A stretch of 24,285 bases of DNA from Bacteroidales bacterium (GTDB lineage Bacteria > Bacteroidota > Bacteroidia > Bacteroidales > Bacteroidaceae): contig SFPC01000044.1 of NCBI GenBank assembly GCA_004552195.1, positions 1-24,285 on the forward strand, read 5' to 3'. Below are positions 7,937 through 15,131 of this stretch, piece after piece. Every line of letters starts with the position of its first letter. Position 1 is the first letter of the stretch. The translations under genes and the position numbers were made by a program. The notes beneath the pieces were generated by a model. The model worked only from the letters and a program-made list of their open reading frames with translations, had not been told where the DNA came from and searched no databases.

Positions 7937-9532
7937 TCAGTCTGCCGATGGGCGGATGTCGTCAATTTGCAGTTGCACCTCGCCTCGTTTGTGCGAGTTC
8001 TCCTCGATGGTGTAGCAAATGTCGAAGGCGCGTTTCGTCTTGATGAACCGTACCTGCGAGCTCTGGCCAAAAGCAATGCCGTTCATCACATTGTTGCTTT
8101 TGTTGTCCACCAATTCCAATTTGATGTGCTCCTGACCGCGTCCTACCACTTTGCTTGTGCCGTAGTCGTACACCCTGCGAGTGCAGAACACCGGTTTAGG
8201 GTTGCAGGGGCCGAATGGCGCGAAACGTCGCAGCTGCTGGTAAAAGCGGAAGGTGACATCTTTGAAATCCAGCTCGGCGTTGATTTCGAGTGTCGCCTCT
8301 GTTTGTTCGTCCAGTATGTGTTCCGTTACATAGTTTTCAAAGCGGCGGCTGAACTCCTCCACGTTTTTCACAGGCATGGTAAGTCCTGCGGCATACGTAT
8401 GGCCGCCGAAGTTTTCCAGCAAGTCTTCACAACTTTGGACCGCCTTGTACACATCGAAGCCCGAGACCGAGCGTGCCGAGCCCGTGGCCATGCCCTCCGA
8501 GCGCGTGAGTACCACGGCTGGTCGGTAATACTGTTCCGTCAGTCGTGATGCCACGATGCCGATGACCCCTTTGTGCCACGCCTCGTTGTAGATGACAATG
8601 CTGCGTCGCTCGTCCAGTCCGGGCAGGTCCTTCACTTGTTCCATGGCCTCCTCGGTCATTTGTTTGTCAAGGTCCTTTCGGGCTTCGTTGTAGAGGTTGA
8701 TGCGCCCCGCCTTTTCTAATGCGGCGGCGTAGTCCTTCTCCACGAGCAGTTCCACGGCCTCCTTGCCGTTCTGCATACGCCCGGAAGCATTGATGCGCGG
8801 GCCTATTTTGAAGATGATGTCGTTCATCGTCAGCTCGCGGTCAGCCAATCCGCAAACCTCCACGATGGCTTGCAGCCCGATGCCCGGGTTGGAGTTCAGG
8901 CAGCGGAGTCCGTGGTAGGCCAGTATGCGGTTTTCGCCCATCACGGGTACAATGTCCGATGCAATGCTCACTGCGCAGAGGTCGAGCAGCTGGTTGAGTT
9001 TGTTAAACTCGATGCCGTTGTTCAAAGCGAAGGCTTGCATGAATTTAAAGCCCACGCCACATCCTGACAGGTCGGTGTACGGATAGTGGTTGTCTTTCCG
9101 TTTCGGATTGAGTATGGCTACGGCGCAAGGCAACTCGTCGTCCGGCACGTGATGGTCGCAGATGATGAAATCGATGCCCAGTTCTTTGGCATAAGCAATT
9201 TCTTCGATGGCCTTGATGCCGCAGTCGAGCACGATGATAAGGCCCACGCCTGTTTCTGCGGCGAACTCCACACCTTTTCGGGAGATGCCGTATCCCTCAT
9301 CGTAGCGGTCGGGGATGTAGTAGTCAATGTTTGAGTAGTACTGCCGTAAAAATTTGTATACAAGAGCCACTGCCGTGCAACCATCCACATCGTAGTCGCC
9401 GTACACCATGATTCTTTCCTTGCGTCCCATGGCCAGGTTCAAGCGGTCCACCGCTTGCTGCATATCGTTCATGAGAAAAGGGTCGTGGAGTTCGGTCAGC
9501 TGTGGACGGAAGAAGTGGCGGGCTTGTTGCAC
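7937..9532 (-). CDS. recJ: Single-stranded-DNA-specific exonuclease RecJ (5' end uncertain)
   Basis: This DHH-family 5'-3' ssDNA exonuclease acts in recombination and mismatch repair. The visible 531 residues carry YGDYDVDGCTAVAL, LDCGIKA, CDHHVPDDELP (the DHH motif) and the DHHA1-type GGHTYAAG, then a C-terminal OB-like region. Coordinates given start at an in-frame GTG (9530-9532). Family similarity clearly continues upstream: the in-frame translation of 9533-9625 reads like the usual RecJ N-terminal helix (SLAGELGIHPALAGLL, then FERGICT). No ATG, GTG or TTG exists in that frame before the stop at 9695-9697. The expected length of about 570 residues points to an ATG at 9648-9650, which is one base out of frame. 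recQ follows 36 nt downstream. Confidence 0.88.
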   Translation of the reverse strand: MQQARHFFRPQLTELHDPFLMNDMQQAVDRLNLAMGRKERIMVYGDYDVDGCTAVALVYKFLRQYYSNIDYYIPDRYDEGYGISRKGVEFAAETGVGLIIVLDCGIKAIEEIAYAKELGIDFIICDHHVPDDELPCAVAILNPKRKDNHYPYTDLSGCGVGFKFMQAFALNNGIEFNKLNQLLDLCAVSIASDIVPVMGENRILAYHGLRCLNSNPGIGLQAIVEVCGLADRELTMNDIIFKIGPRINASGRMQNGKEAVELLVEKDYAAALEKAGRINLYNEARKDLDKQMTEEAMEQVKDLPGLDERRSIVIYNEAWHKGVIGIVASRLTEQYYRPAVVLTRSEGMATGSARSVSGFDVYKAVQSCEDLLENFGGHTYAAGLTMPVKNVEEFSRRFENYVTEHILDEQTEATLEINAELDFKDVTFRFYQQLRRFAPFGPCNPKPVFCTRRVYDYGTSKVVGRGQEHIKLELVDNKSNNVMNGIAFGQSSQVRFIKTKRAFDICYTIEENSHKRGEVQLQIDDIRPSAD

Positions 9533-9650
9533 CGTGCAGATGCCGCGCTCGAAGAGCAGTCCCGCCAGCGCAGGGTGAATGCCCAGTTCGCCGGCTAAGG
9601 AAGCCTGAGCCTTATTTTGTGCTTGTGATGAAAAGAGATGGGATGCACAT
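9533..9650 (-). other. Probable 5' part of recJ in a shifted frame
   Basis: Translating on in the recJ frame from 9532 upstream gives about 30 residues that match the RecJ N-terminus in character. The nearest ATG (9648-9650) opens in a neighbouring frame, MCIPSLF, and meets a stop at 9612-9614. Skipping one base, for instance in the TCTCTTTTC stretch around 9630, would join the two and give about 570 residues. This could be a real mutation, a non-canonical start or a sequence error. Confidence 0.5.
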
Positions 9651-9910
9651 TCTTCGCGTGCTCCTTGGAGAACCGCAGTGGTGCATACGGTCTGCTAAAG
9701 TAGGCATAATTTGTTGAATAAGGGCAGATTTGTAGCCAAAACCGTTCGGAAATCGATGTTTTTACGTTCTTTTAAAACTCTGGGTTTTGGAAGCTGAGCC
9801 TGGCAAACGTGTTTCTTCTCTGTGGCAGAAGGACTTTTTTCGGGGGTGGGCGACATGGGTTTGGCAGAAGGGTAGGGGAACGTGTGAAATGTTAAAATGA
9901 AAAATTCGGA

Positions 9911-9942
9911 TTTGGCTTTTTGCACCCAAATGACTACCTTTG
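9911..9942 (+). promoter_or_regulatory. Strong Bacteroidetes-type promoter upstream of prmA
   Basis: TTTG at 9911-9914, exactly 20 nt, then TACCTTTG at 9935-9942: both elements match the Bacteroidetes -33/-7 consensus. The start would fall near 9947-9949, about 330 nt before the prmA ATG. Confidence 0.7.
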
Positions 9943-9955
9943 TCCACACAGGAGG

Positions 9956-9990
9956 AGGAAGACCCCGACAGCCGGCTTCTTCCTTTTTTT
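9956..9990 (+). terminator. Terminator-like hairpin just after the promoter
   Basis: AGGAAGA (9956-9962) pairs with TCTTCCT (9978-9984), with CCG/CGG pairing possible inside the loop. A run of seven T (9984-9990) follows directly. It lies about 10 nt beyond the predicted transcription start, so it would release an RNA of about 40 nt or attenuate transcription into prmA. Confidence 0.55.
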
Positions 9991-10032
9991 GTACCTCTTT
10001 TTCGTCGAAAAATAGTTTGGCAGTAGCGTTGA

Positions 10033-10089
10033 CAACTCGCCGAGTTGTGATTTCAACTCGCCGAGTAGGAATTACAAGTCGCCGAGTTG
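10033..10089. repeat. 21-bp-period palindromic repeat array (copy 2)
   Basis: Three units start at 10033, 10054 and 10075, exactly 21 bp apart: CAACTCGCCGAGTTG, CAACTCGCCGAGTAG and CAAGTCGCCGAGTTG. The first is a palindrome with 7-nt arms. It is the same family as the array at 486-542 and here lies in the long prmA leader. Confidence 0.85.
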
Positions 10090-10278
10090 GATGTTTTAGA
10101 GGTGCGAAAAATGTACGCGAAAGTTAAAAATGTTAATGTGAAAGGTCGCTGCGGGAGTCAGTCAGCTGGGTGCTTTCCACGTGCTGAGCGGTTGCTTTCG
10201 GGCATGTTGCTTCCGGTGCGTGAACTTCTTTTCCTCCTGATAATGTTTCAGCCATAAATTTTTCTTCTCCGTTTCGCC

Positions 10279-11199
10279 ATGAAATATCTCGAATTTACTT
10301 TTACCACACGTCCAGCTACGGAAGCCGTGCAGGACGTGTTGGCCGCCGTGTTGGCCGAAATAGGTTTCGACAGCTTTGTTCACACCGACGAGCTCGACCG
10401 TCCCGCCGTTGAGCGTTCCCCCAATCCTGAAGTACCCGTGTTGGCCGAAAAGGCAAGTGAGGACCATTTCCGTTGCTACGTGCAGCAAAGTCTGTTCAGC
10501 CGTGAGGCGCTCGACGAAGTCCTGGCCTCCTTCCCACTGCCCGACGTGGAAATTTCCTACACCATGGCCGAGGCGGAGGACAAAGACTGGAACGAAGAAT
10601 GGGAGAAGAATTATTTTCAACCACTCGTCGTCGACGGCCGTTGCGTCATTGCCGGCACCTTCCACAAGGACGTGCCCGCAGCGGAATACAGCATCTTTAT
10701 CAACCCACAAATGTCTTTCGGCACCGGCCACCATGCCACCACGTCGCAAATGATAAGCCGTTTGCTCACGGACGACATTGCGGGTAAGGAAGTGCTCGAT
10801 ATGGGGTGTGGAACCGGCATCCTCGCCATCCTGGCCCGTATGCGCGGAGCCCGCCACTGCGTGGCTATCGACGTAGACGAATGGTGCGTGAAAAACTCCC
10901 TTGAAAACATCGCGCTGAACCACCTCGACGGCATCGATGTGGAGCTGGGAAATGCTACATCGCTCGAAGGCAAAGGTCCGTTCGACCTGGTTATTGCCAA
11001 TATCAACCTTGGCATTCTGCTCAGCGACTTGAAATTCTATGTACCCGTCATGAAGCCCCATGCCTATTTATATATGAGTGGTTTCTACGACACCGATGTG
11101 CCGCAACTCCTGGCCGAGGCCGAAGCGCAAGGGCTGACGCTCGTTGACAAGCACGTATTGGACAGTTGGGCCTGTATCAAACTTGTCAAGAATGCCTGA
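10279..11199 (+). CDS. prmA: Ribosomal protein L11 methyltransferase
   Basis: This 306-residue cytoplasmic SAM-dependent enzyme trimethylates ribosomal protein L11. The N-terminal L11-binding domain starts MKYLEFTFTTRPATE, a start typical of Bacteroidales PrmA. The linker carries WNEEWEKNY (104-112) and FGTGHHATT (147-155). The SAM-binding motif I is VLDMGCGTGILAI (172-183), and the later IANIN stretch corresponds to the active-site region. Length is normal. The gene has a long leader with an upstream promoter, an early hairpin and a palindromic repeat, and is followed by an intrinsic terminator at 11280-11317. It therefore looks monocistronic and separate from argR. Confidence 0.95.
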   Translation: MKYLEFTFTTRPATEAVQDVLAAVLAEIGFDSFVHTDELDRPAVERSPNPEVPVLAEKASEDHFRCYVQQSLFSREALDEVLASFPLPDVEISYTMAEAEDKDWNEEWEKNYFQPLVVDGRCVIAGTFHKDVPAAEYSIFINPQMSFGTGHHATTSQMISRLLTDDIAGKEVLDMGCGTGILAILARMRGARHCVAIDVDEWCVKNSLENIALNHLDGIDVELGNATSLEGKGPFDLVIANINLGILLSDLKFYVPVMKPHAYLYMSGFYDTDVPQLLAEAEAQGLTLVDKHVLDSWACIKLVKNA

Positions 11200-11279
11200 C
11201 TATAATTTCTGAAACCGCTATCGGCCATTTTCGGCCTGCCATCGTGGCAGTGCTGCCGCCGACAAGCAGAATAACTCCC

Positions 11280-11317
11280 GGAGGAATGTATATTTTACGT
11301 ATATTCCTCCTTTTTTT
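11280..11317 (+). terminator. Intrinsic terminator after prmA
   Basis: GGAGGAATGTAT (11280-11291) pairs with GTATATTCCTCC (11299-11310) over 12 positions, including G-T pairs, around a 7-nt loop, followed by seven T (11311-11317). It lies 80 nt after the prmA stop; a shorter hairpin (11236-11250) precedes it. Confidence 0.85.
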
Positions 11318-11344
11318 ATGCACTAAATAAATTTTATTCTGCAT
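11318..11344. promoter_or_regulatory. Candidate ArgR operator upstream of argR
   Basis: An AT-rich imperfect palindrome has ATGCA at 11318-11322 and TGCAT at 11340-11344 with AATAAA/TTTATT inside. It ends about 38 nt before the argR -7 box. ArgR proteins bind AT-rich palindromes of about 18 bp and often control their own gene. The match to the known ARG box consensus is loose. Confidence 0.3.
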
Positions 11345-11381
11345 TTTCTTTGTATATAGTATCGGGAATTGTGTAAAATTG

Positions 11382-11389
11382 TATATTTG
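11382..11389 (+). promoter_or_regulatory. -7 box of argR
   Basis: TATATTTG fits TAnnTTTG; the -33 element is unclear. Transcription would begin near 11395, downstream of the in-frame ATG at 11369 and 22 nt before the ATG at 11417, so it decides the start codon of argR. Confidence 0.6.
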
Positions 11390-11416
11390 CAGCCTCAAAA
11401 GCAAGCAGATAAGAAG

Positions 11417-11902
11417 ATGAGCAAGCGAATGCAACGGTTAGAAGTGCTGCGCGTGATATTGGCAAGTAGCCAAATGGGCAGCCATGAAGACATATTGAAA
11501 GAACTCGCCCGCAACGGATGGGACGTGACCCAGGCCACCTTGTCGCGCGACTTGAGCAAGCTGCACGCGGCCAAGGTGCTGAGCGATGAGGGCTACCGTT
11601 ACATCCTGCCCGACCATCCCCTGTACCGGCGGACGGTGAGCCCCGACGTGGTGCCCCAGTACCTGCGCAACACGGGTTTCCTCTCCATCGACTTTTCCGG
11701 CCCCCTTGCCGTGCTCCACACCCGTCCCGGTTATGCCGGCGGCTTGGCGTCGGACATAGATAGCCATCGATTATCCACCGTGGCGGGTACGATTGCCGGC
11801 GACGACACCATTTTGGTCGTCATCCAGGAGAACGCCACCCGACAGGAGTTCACCGACGAACTGGCCACCGTGATACCCGCTGTGAAAAGCCTTGTGTTGT
11901 AA
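11417..11902 (+). CDS. argR: Arginine repressor ArgR
   Basis: This 161-residue transcription factor senses L-arginine and regulates arginine genes. The N-terminal winged helix-turn-helix is visible ([20 protein letters not shown], then [13 protein letters not shown]). The C-terminal hexamerisation and arginine-binding domain has the hallmark [12 protein letters not shown] followed by an amphipathic helix. An upstream in-frame ATG at 11369 would add 16 residues but lies before the predicted transcription start, so [11 protein letters not shown] is preferred. It heads the cluster GNAT-argG-argC-argD, 79 nt from the next gene, and an AT-rich palindrome upstream may be its operator. Bacteroidetes ArgR could activate or repress; the sequence does not say. 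Confidence 0.93.
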   Translation: MSKRMQRLEVLRVILASSQMGSHEDILKELARNGWDVTQATLSRDLSKLHAAKVLSDEGYRYILPDHPLYRRTVSPDVVPQYLRNTGFLSIDFSGPLAVLHTRPGYAGGLASDIDSHRLSTVAGTIAGDDTILVVIQENATRQEFTDELATVIPAVKSLVL

Positions 11903-11981
11903 AAAGTGCGCCCGGCGGGAGGCACATCCCGCTGACAATTTCATGTAATCATTATCATACAATCCATAAACCTCCCCCTAC

Positions 11982-12614
11982 ATGGAAGAATACAACGATG
12001 GAATCAGCGTCATCGTAGCTGATGCGAGCCATGAGAAATACGTTGACACCATACTCAAAACCATTACCGATGCCGCCAAGGTGCGCGGTTCGGGCATTGC
12101 CAGCCGTACGCACGAGTACGTGGCTACCAAAATGAAAGAACGTAAGGCCATCATCGCCCTCTACGGCGAGGAGTTCGCCGGCTTTTGTTACATAGAAAGT
12201 TGGGAGAACAAACACTACGTGGCCAACTCCGGTTTGATTGTCGTGCCCAAGTTTCGCGGCCACCACCTGGCCACGCGCATCAAACGGTTAGCTTTTTCGC
12301 TCAGCCGCGTGCGTTGGCCCCACGCCAAGATATTCGGGCTCACCAGTTCCGGCGCGGTGATGCGCATCAACACCTCGCTGGGCTACGTGCCCGTGCCTTT
12401 CAGCGAACTGACGCAGGACGAAGAGTACTGGAAAGGCTGCGGCACTCCCGAAGAGCCCTGCTGCATCAACTGCGACGTGCTGGCGCGCACCGGACGCAAG
12501 TATTGTGTCTGCACCGGCATGCTATTCGACCCCGAACGCCACCCCGGCAAGCCCCTGCCCGTGGAAATTCCGCAGGACGTGCTCGACTTTATCCGCGAAA
12601 ACGAGCCGGCGTAG
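11982..12614 (+). CDS. GNAT acyltransferase of the arginine cluster, probable N-acylglutamate synthase
   Basis: This 210-residue protein has a GNAT fold, with the acyl-CoA pyrophosphate loop in the segment VVPKFRGHHLATRIKRLA (about 87-104). Its place between argR and argG, and the lack of any argA or argJ here, suggest it performs the first step, acylation of glutamate. Bacteroides are known to use N-succinyl rather than N-acetyl intermediates at the ornithine transcarbamylase step, so the acyl donor may be succinyl-CoA. From memory, the equivalent Bacteroides gene has been assigned this role by mutant fitness data. It is unrelated in layout to classical ArgA, having no amino-acid-kinase domain. 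Its C-terminal third carries six cysteines (C153, C160, C161, C164, C175, C177), which look like a metal site. Confidence 0.8.
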   Translation: MEEYNDGISVIVADASHEKYVDTILKTITDAAKVRGSGIASRTHEYVATKMKERKAIIALYGEEFAGFCYIESWENKHYVANSGLIVVPKFRGHHLATRIKRLAFSLSRVRWPHAKIFGLTSSGAVMRINTSLGYVPVPFSELTQDEEYWKGCGTPEEPCCINCDVLARTGRKYCVCTGMLFDPERHPGKPLPVEIPQDVLDFIRENEPA

Positions 12615-12720
12615 CGTACAGCGTGCCCTATGTTTCAAGTAGCAAGGCCATGTCGGAAACAAATCCTCCCTTCCACATTCCCTTACATCCATTCCATCCC
12701 ACTCCAAGCGAATTATCATC

Positions 12721-13914
12721 ATGAAAAAGAAAGTTGTGGTCGCCTTCAGCGGCGGACTTGACACCTCTTACACCGTTATGTATTTGGCAAAGGAAAAAGG
12801 CTACGAAGTGTACGCCGCCTGTGCCAACACCGGTGGATTTAGCGAAGAACAACTCAAGACCAACGAAGAAAATGCCTACAAGTTGGGCGCAAAGCAGTAC
12901 GTTACGCTCGACGTTACCCACGAATATTATGAGAAAAGCCTCAAGTTCATGGTCTACGGCAACGTGCTGCGCAACAATGTCTACCCCATCTCCGTGTCGT
13001 CCGAACGTATTTTCCAAGGCATGGCCATTGCGCGCTACGCCAAGGAAATCGGGGCCGACGCCATTGCCCACGGTTCCACGGGAGCCGGCAACGATCAGGT
13101 GCGATTCGACATGACATTTCTCGTCATGTGCCCCGACATGGAAATCATCACCCTCACGCGTGACGGTAACCTCAGCCGCAAAGAAGAAGTGGACTACCTC
13201 AACGCCCACGGCTTCAACGCCGACTTCGCCAAGCTGAAGTATTCCTACAACGTCGGCATCTGGGGCACCAGCATCTGCGGCGGCGAAATCTTAGACTCCG
13301 CCCAGGGACTGCCCGAGGAGGCTTATCTCAAACAAGTTACAAAAAACGGAACCGAAGAGCTGCGACTGACTTTTGAACACGGCGAGCTGAAGGCCATCAA
13401 CGGCGTGCGCTACGACGACCCCATCGAGGCCATTTGCAAGGTGGAGGAAATCGGCGCAGCCTACGGCATTGGCCGCGATATGCACGTGGGCGACACGATT
13501 ATAGGTATCAAGGGACGTGTAGGATTTGAGGCCGCAGCCCCCGCACTCATCATCGGCGCCCACCGTTTCTTGGAGAAGTACACACTCTCGAAGTGGCAGC
13601 AATACTGGAAGGACCAGGTGGCCAACTGGTACGGCATGTTCCTCCACGAAAGCCAGTATCTCGAACCCGTGATGCGCGACATCGAGGCCATGCTCACCAG
13701 CTCGCAGCGCCATGTCAACGGCACGGCTATCCTGCAGCTGCGCCCCCTCGGTTTCAGCACCGTGGGCGTGGAGAGCCAGGACGACCTTGTCAAAACAAAG
13801 TTCGGCGAATACGGCGAAACGCAGAAAGGCTGGACCGCAGACGACGCCAAGGGCTTCATTAAAGTGCTCAGCACACCGCTGCGCGTGTTCTACGCCAACC
13901 ACACTGAAGACTAA
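12721..13914 (+). CDS. argG: Argininosuccinate synthase
   Basis: This 397-residue enzyme joins citrulline and aspartate using ATP, the penultimate step of arginine synthesis in the cytoplasm. The N-type ATP pyrophosphatase P-loop SGGLDTS is at residues 10-16, and GSTGAGNDQVRF, which contacts ATP and substrates, lies near residue 120. The rest follows the family to the end. The ATG at 12721 overlaps the TGA of a 24-codon reading frame (12650-12724), so translation could be coupled to it. The gene lies 106 nt after the GNAT gene and 199 nt before argC; the latter spacer is rich in inverted repeats. Confidence 0.97.
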   Translation: MKKKVVVAFSGGLDTSYTVMYLAKEKGYEVYAACANTGGFSEEQLKTNEENAYKLGAKQYVTLDVTHEYYEKSLKFMVYGNVLRNNVYPISVSSERIFQGMAIARYAKEIGADAIAHGSTGAGNDQVRFDMTFLVMCPDMEIITLTRDGNLSRKEEVDYLNAHGFNADFAKLKYSYNVGIWGTSICGGEILDSAQGLPEEAYLKQVTKNGTEELRLTFEHGELKAINGVRYDDPIEAICKVEEIGAAYGIGRDMHVGDTIIGIKGRVGFEAAAPALIIGAHRFLEKYTLSKWQQYWKDQVANWYGMFLHESQYLEPVMRDIEAMLTSSQRHVNGTAILQLRPLGFSTVGVESQDDLVKTKFGEYGETQKGWTADDAKGFIKVLSTPLRVFYANHTED

Positions 13915-13952
13915 TTTTCGCTCATCCGCTGACTCCTTAATATATATGGTGA

Positions 13953-13981
13953 TTCAACTTTCTGAACTTCAGAAAGTTGAA
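13953..13981. repeat. Near-perfect palindrome after argG
   Basis: Arms of 14 nt (13953-13966 and 13968-13981) pair perfectly about a single central C at 13967. It lies 38 nt after the argG stop. There is no T run, so it is not a standard intrinsic terminator. It could be an operator, an RNA-processing or stabilising stem, or the end of a small repeat element that fills the spacer. Confidence 0.75.
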
Positions 13982-14010
13982 GATTATAAGGTGATGCTCG
14001 CTTCGCTCTC

Positions 14011-14101
14011 AGGTTATGAGGTTATAATGATACTGTTAGCGGCGGATTTAGTCCTCTTGACGAGATACTTTATAACCTTATAACCTAATCTCTCATAACC
14101 T
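14011..14101. repeat. Inverted repeat in the argG-argC spacer
   Basis: AGGTTATGAG (14011-14020) is the exact reverse complement of CTCATAACCT (14092-14101). Inside it, GGTTATAA (14020-14027) pairs with either of two tandem TTATAACC copies (14070-14077 and 14078-14085). The whole can fold into a stem ending 13 nt before the argC start codon, so it may affect argC translation or mark a small mobile repeat. Confidence 0.65.
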
Positions 14102-14113
14102 CTGAAACTTATT

Positions 14114-15082
14114 ATGATAAGAATAGGTATCATAGGCGGCGCCGGCTACACCGCCGGCGAGCTCTGCCGCCTCCTGCTCAACCATCCGGAAGCAGAAATC
14201 GTGTTTGTCAACAGCGAAAGCAACGCCGGCAACCTGCTGACCGACGTTCACGAGGGGCTGTACGGCGAAACCGACTTGCGGTTTACCGACCAGTTGCCTT
14301 TTGACGACGTGGACCTGGTGTTCTTCTGCTTCGGACACGGCAAGAGTACGCAGTTCTTGAGCCAACACTACATTCCGGCCGACGTACGCATCATCGATTT
14401 GGCGCAGGACTTCCGGCTGGAGGCTGAGGACAACGACTACGTCTACGGACTGCCCGAACTCAATCGCTCACAGCTGTGCGGCGCGCTCCACGTGGCCAAT
14501 CCCGGTTGCTTTGCCACTTGTATCCAGCTCGGGCTCCTCCCCTTAGCCGAAGCGGGCTTGCTCAAGGGCGACATAGCCGTCAACGCCATCACCGGGTCAA
14601 CGGGAGCGGGTGTCAAACCCGGCGCAACCACGCATTTTTCCTGGCGTTCGGGAAACATGAGCATCTATAAGGCATTTGAACATCAGCATGTGCCCGAAAT
14701 CAAACAGTCGCTGCGACAACTCCAACCCGGCTTTGCGGGCGAAATCGACTTCATTCCCTACCGGGGCGACTTCCCGCGCGGCATCTTCGCCACAGAGGTG
14801 ATTGCCTGCGACGCACCGTTGGAGGAAATCGAAGGATATTATCGCGACTTCTACAGTGAGGCCGCATTTACCCATTATGTAGACCGCCCACTCGACATGA
14901 AGCAGGTGATAAACACCAACAAGTGTCTGCTGCACGCCGAGCGTCATCGCGACAAGCTGCTCGTCACGGCCTGCATCGACAACCTGCTCAAAGGAGCTTC
15001 CGGACAGGCGGTGCAGAACATGAACCTCATGTTCGGGCTGGAAGAAGACACGGGGCTGCGCCTGAAGCCCGTTGCCTTCTGA
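14114..15082 (+). CDS. argC: N-acyl-gamma-glutamyl-phosphate reductase
   Basis: This 322-residue NADP-dependent reductase turns N-acylglutamyl-5-phosphate into the semialdehyde, the third step of ornithine synthesis. The Rossmann dinucleotide motif GIIGGAGYTAGEL sits at the N-terminus. The catalytic cysteine is C132 in ANPGCFAT, and the conserved STGAG and EHQHVPEI segments follow. Length matches the short ArgC form. Given the Bacteroidetes pathway the substrate may be N-succinylated. It lies 49 nt upstream of argD. The preceding spacer has inverted repeats reaching almost to the start codon. No argB is present in the window, so the pathway is split between loci. Confidence 0.96.
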   Translation: MIRIGIIGGAGYTAGELCRLLLNHPEAEIVFVNSESNAGNLLTDVHEGLYGETDLRFTDQLPFDDVDLVFFCFGHGKSTQFLSQHYIPADVRIIDLAQDFRLEAEDNDYVYGLPELNRSQLCGALHVANPGCFATCIQLGLLPLAEAGLLKGDIAVNAITGSTGAGVKPGATTHFSWRSGNMSIYKAFEHQHVPEIKQSLRQLQPGFAGEIDFIPYRGDFPRGIFATEVIACDAPLEEIEGYYRDFYSEAAFTHYVDRPLDMKQVINTNKCLLHAERHRDKLLVTACIDNLLKGASGQAVQNMNLMFGLEEDTGLRLKPVAF

Positions 15083-15131
15083 GCCGAGTCTGTTTTCCCA
15101 CTTCCCGTAACGCTTCTCAAACTACCATTCC

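Larger units (their letters stand above)
9695..10278. other. Intergenic region between recJ and prmA
   Basis: These roughly 580 bases lie between divergent genes and contain no credible gene. They hold a promoter (9911-9942), a terminator-like hairpin (9956-9990) and a three-unit palindromic repeat (10033-10089). The 9-mer GGCAGAAGG occurs twice between 9820 and 9880. From 10090 to 10278 I see no second TAnnTTTG box. No clear minus-strand promoter for recJ is visible. Confidence 0.7.

Noticed and set aside
9897..10127. Open frame of 76 codons upstream of prmA
   Set aside because: It crosses the promoter, the terminator-like hairpin and the palindromic repeat; the TTRRV/STRRV pattern is the repeat being translated.
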